From positions 1-6,018 of the forward strand of contig JAAXXJ010000193.1 of NCBI GenBank assembly GCA_013334545.1: a stretch of 6,018 bases of DNA, written 5' to 3'. This document shows positions 5,328-6,018 of the stretch, piece by piece. The notes beneath the pieces were generated by a model. The model was not told the origin of the DNA and made no database searches. It worked only from the letters and a program-made list of their open reading frames with translations. The position numbers and the translations under genes are program-made. Position 1 is the first letter of the stretch. Every line of letters starts with the position of its first letter. The stretch comes from Nitrospirota bacterium. Its GTDB lineage: Bacteria > Nitrospirota > UBA9217.

Positions 5328-5819
5328 ATGAACTTCATGCAAAAGTTTAAATATTGGATCCCCGTCATCATGGCGATGATATGCATTTATTGGATGTCAA
5401 CCGATGCTTTTGCTCTTCCAAAGACATCGCGTATCATCGAACCGCTCATCCGCTTCTTTTCGCCGCACATTTCGCGGAATGATATGCTGATGATCCACGG
5501 CGTGATCCGGAAACTGGCGCATGTGACGGAGTATTTCATCCTCGGAATATTGCTTTTCCGCGCTTTTCGGGCAGGCTCTCAGGAACGACGATGGTGGACA
5601 TGGGGGCTCTCTTCCCTGGCAGTCGTGGCGCTCTATGCCGCAGGAGACGAGATGCATCAGTACTATGTCTCGACGAGGACGGCTTCGCTTGTCGATGTGG
5701 GTTACGATATGCTGGGAGGCGTCTTGGCACAGTGCGTCAGTATTGTCTGGTATGGACAATGTCGGGCGGAAGGGAACATTGTGAAAATTACAGGCACGGG
5801 AGAGGAAGGCGCACCGTAA
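5328..5819 (+). CDS. VanZ-family integral membrane protein
   Basis: A 163-residue protein with about four membrane helices (roughly residues 10-23, 64-79, 91-105 and 127-141) and the VanZ signature polar residues: RKLAHVTEYFILG (61-73), AAGDEMHQYYV (104-114) and SLVDVGYDMLGG (120-131). Length and motif order fit a stand-alone VanZ domain protein. The first VanZ described, from Tn1546, gives slight teicoplanin resistance by an unknown mechanism; general homologues like this are often near cell-envelope genes, and no resistance role should be assumed. I chose ATG 5328 because the hydrophobic first helix follows directly. An upstream TTG at 5196 would add 44 residues derived partly from the repeat. 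The ribosome site is weak. The gene is divergent from the LamG-VanZ gene. Confidence 0.85.
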   Translation: MNFMQKFKYWIPVIMAMICIYWMSTDAFALPKTSRIIEPLIRFFSPHISRNDMLMIHGVIRKLAHVTEYFILGILLFRAFRAGSQERRWWTWGLSSLAVVALYAAGDEMHQYYVSTRTASLVDVGYDMLGGVLAQCVSIVWYGQCRAEGNIVKITGTGEEGAP

Positions 5820-5841
5820 AAGGTGCTGCTACCATGCGATG

Positions 5842-5895
5842 GATGAATTCTGGTATTTGCAGGAATTAGCCTGCGGTAGTTCATCTCTTCTTCTG
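5842..5895 (+). terminator. possible terminator hairpin after the VanZ gene
   Basis: GATGAATT (5842-5849) pairs with AGTTCATC (5878-5885, one G-U), and inside it GCAGG (5859-5863) pairs with CCTGC (5870-5874) around AATTAG. A pyrimidine tract, TCTTCTTCTGT, follows. The two-part stem is interrupted by an unequal internal loop, and the T-run is broken by C, so this is a moderate candidate. Confidence 0.35.
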
Positions 5896-5983
5896 TCCCT
5901 GAGCGTTCTTCGAGAGGTTTGACAAAGAACCGGTTATCTTCGGCTCGGGAAGACAACCGGGCAGTACGGCTCTCCCTCGTCCA

Positions 5984-6001
5984 GAGGGCACACGTGCCCT
6001 C
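5984..6001. repeat. perfect short palindrome near the right edge
   Basis: GAGGGCAC and GTGCCCTC flank an AC centre, giving a perfect 8-bp inverted repeat. It lies in 5820-6018, where I see no convincing plus-strand gene. On the minus strand it overlaps a possible C-terminal reading frame entering from the right edge. Confidence 0.5.
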
Positions 6002-6018
6002 ACTCGGGGCAGCAGATG

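Noticed and set aside
1..6018. CRISPR array, rRNA or insertion sequence transposase
   Set aside because: No regularly spaced short repeats, no rRNA segment and no transposase domain were seen in any frame.

Overview
The window is about 6 kb of GC-rich bacterial chromosome (Shine-Dalgarno sites, a sigma-70 type promoter, a rho-independent terminator, closely spaced genes). A small CxxCH cytochrome, an MshEN-like two-repeat protein, a MoeA-like molybdopterin-binding protein with a C-terminal Cys cluster and a LamG-VanZ protein together suggest an anaerobic or metal/sulfur-respiring lineage such as Nitrospirota or the former Deltaproteobacteria. That placement is inference; no rRNA or marker gene is present.

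Layout, left to right. 1-108: one copy of a hairpin-rich REP/BIME-like repeat. 133-378 (+): small coiled-coil protein of unknown function. 522-815 (+): small exported beta-rich protein, ending at a strong terminator (839-867). 930-1373 (-): patatin-like phospholipase reduced to its N-terminal half, probably a remnant. 1432-1460: strong promoter for a three-heme cytochrome c7-like protein (1551-1880, +). 2052-2300 (+): small MshEN-like protein. 2376-2404: second strong promoter, followed by a palindrome-rich leader and the MoeA-like gene (2562-3686, +), which carries an in-frame insertion of a low-complexity repeat. 3824-4930 (-): LamG-VanZ membrane protein gene split by an in-frame TAG. 4931-5327: spacer holding the second copy of the repeat, inverted relative to the first. 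5328-5819 (+): short VanZ-family membrane protein. 5820-6018: hairpins and no convincing gene, though a possible protein tail enters from the right edge on the minus strand.

The genes do not form one operon or an obvious pathway. They are mostly single transcription units with their own signals. The common theme is wear by repeats and mutation: two inverted REP-like copies frame the region, another repeat sits inside the MoeA-like gene, and two genes (patatin, LamG-VanZ) look broken. Two VanZ-family proteins side by side are the only functional clustering seen. I do not see a convincing new multi-gene system. The best leads are the repeat family, the in-frame repeat insertion, the amber-split LamG-VanZ gene and the structured leader of the MoeA-like gene.
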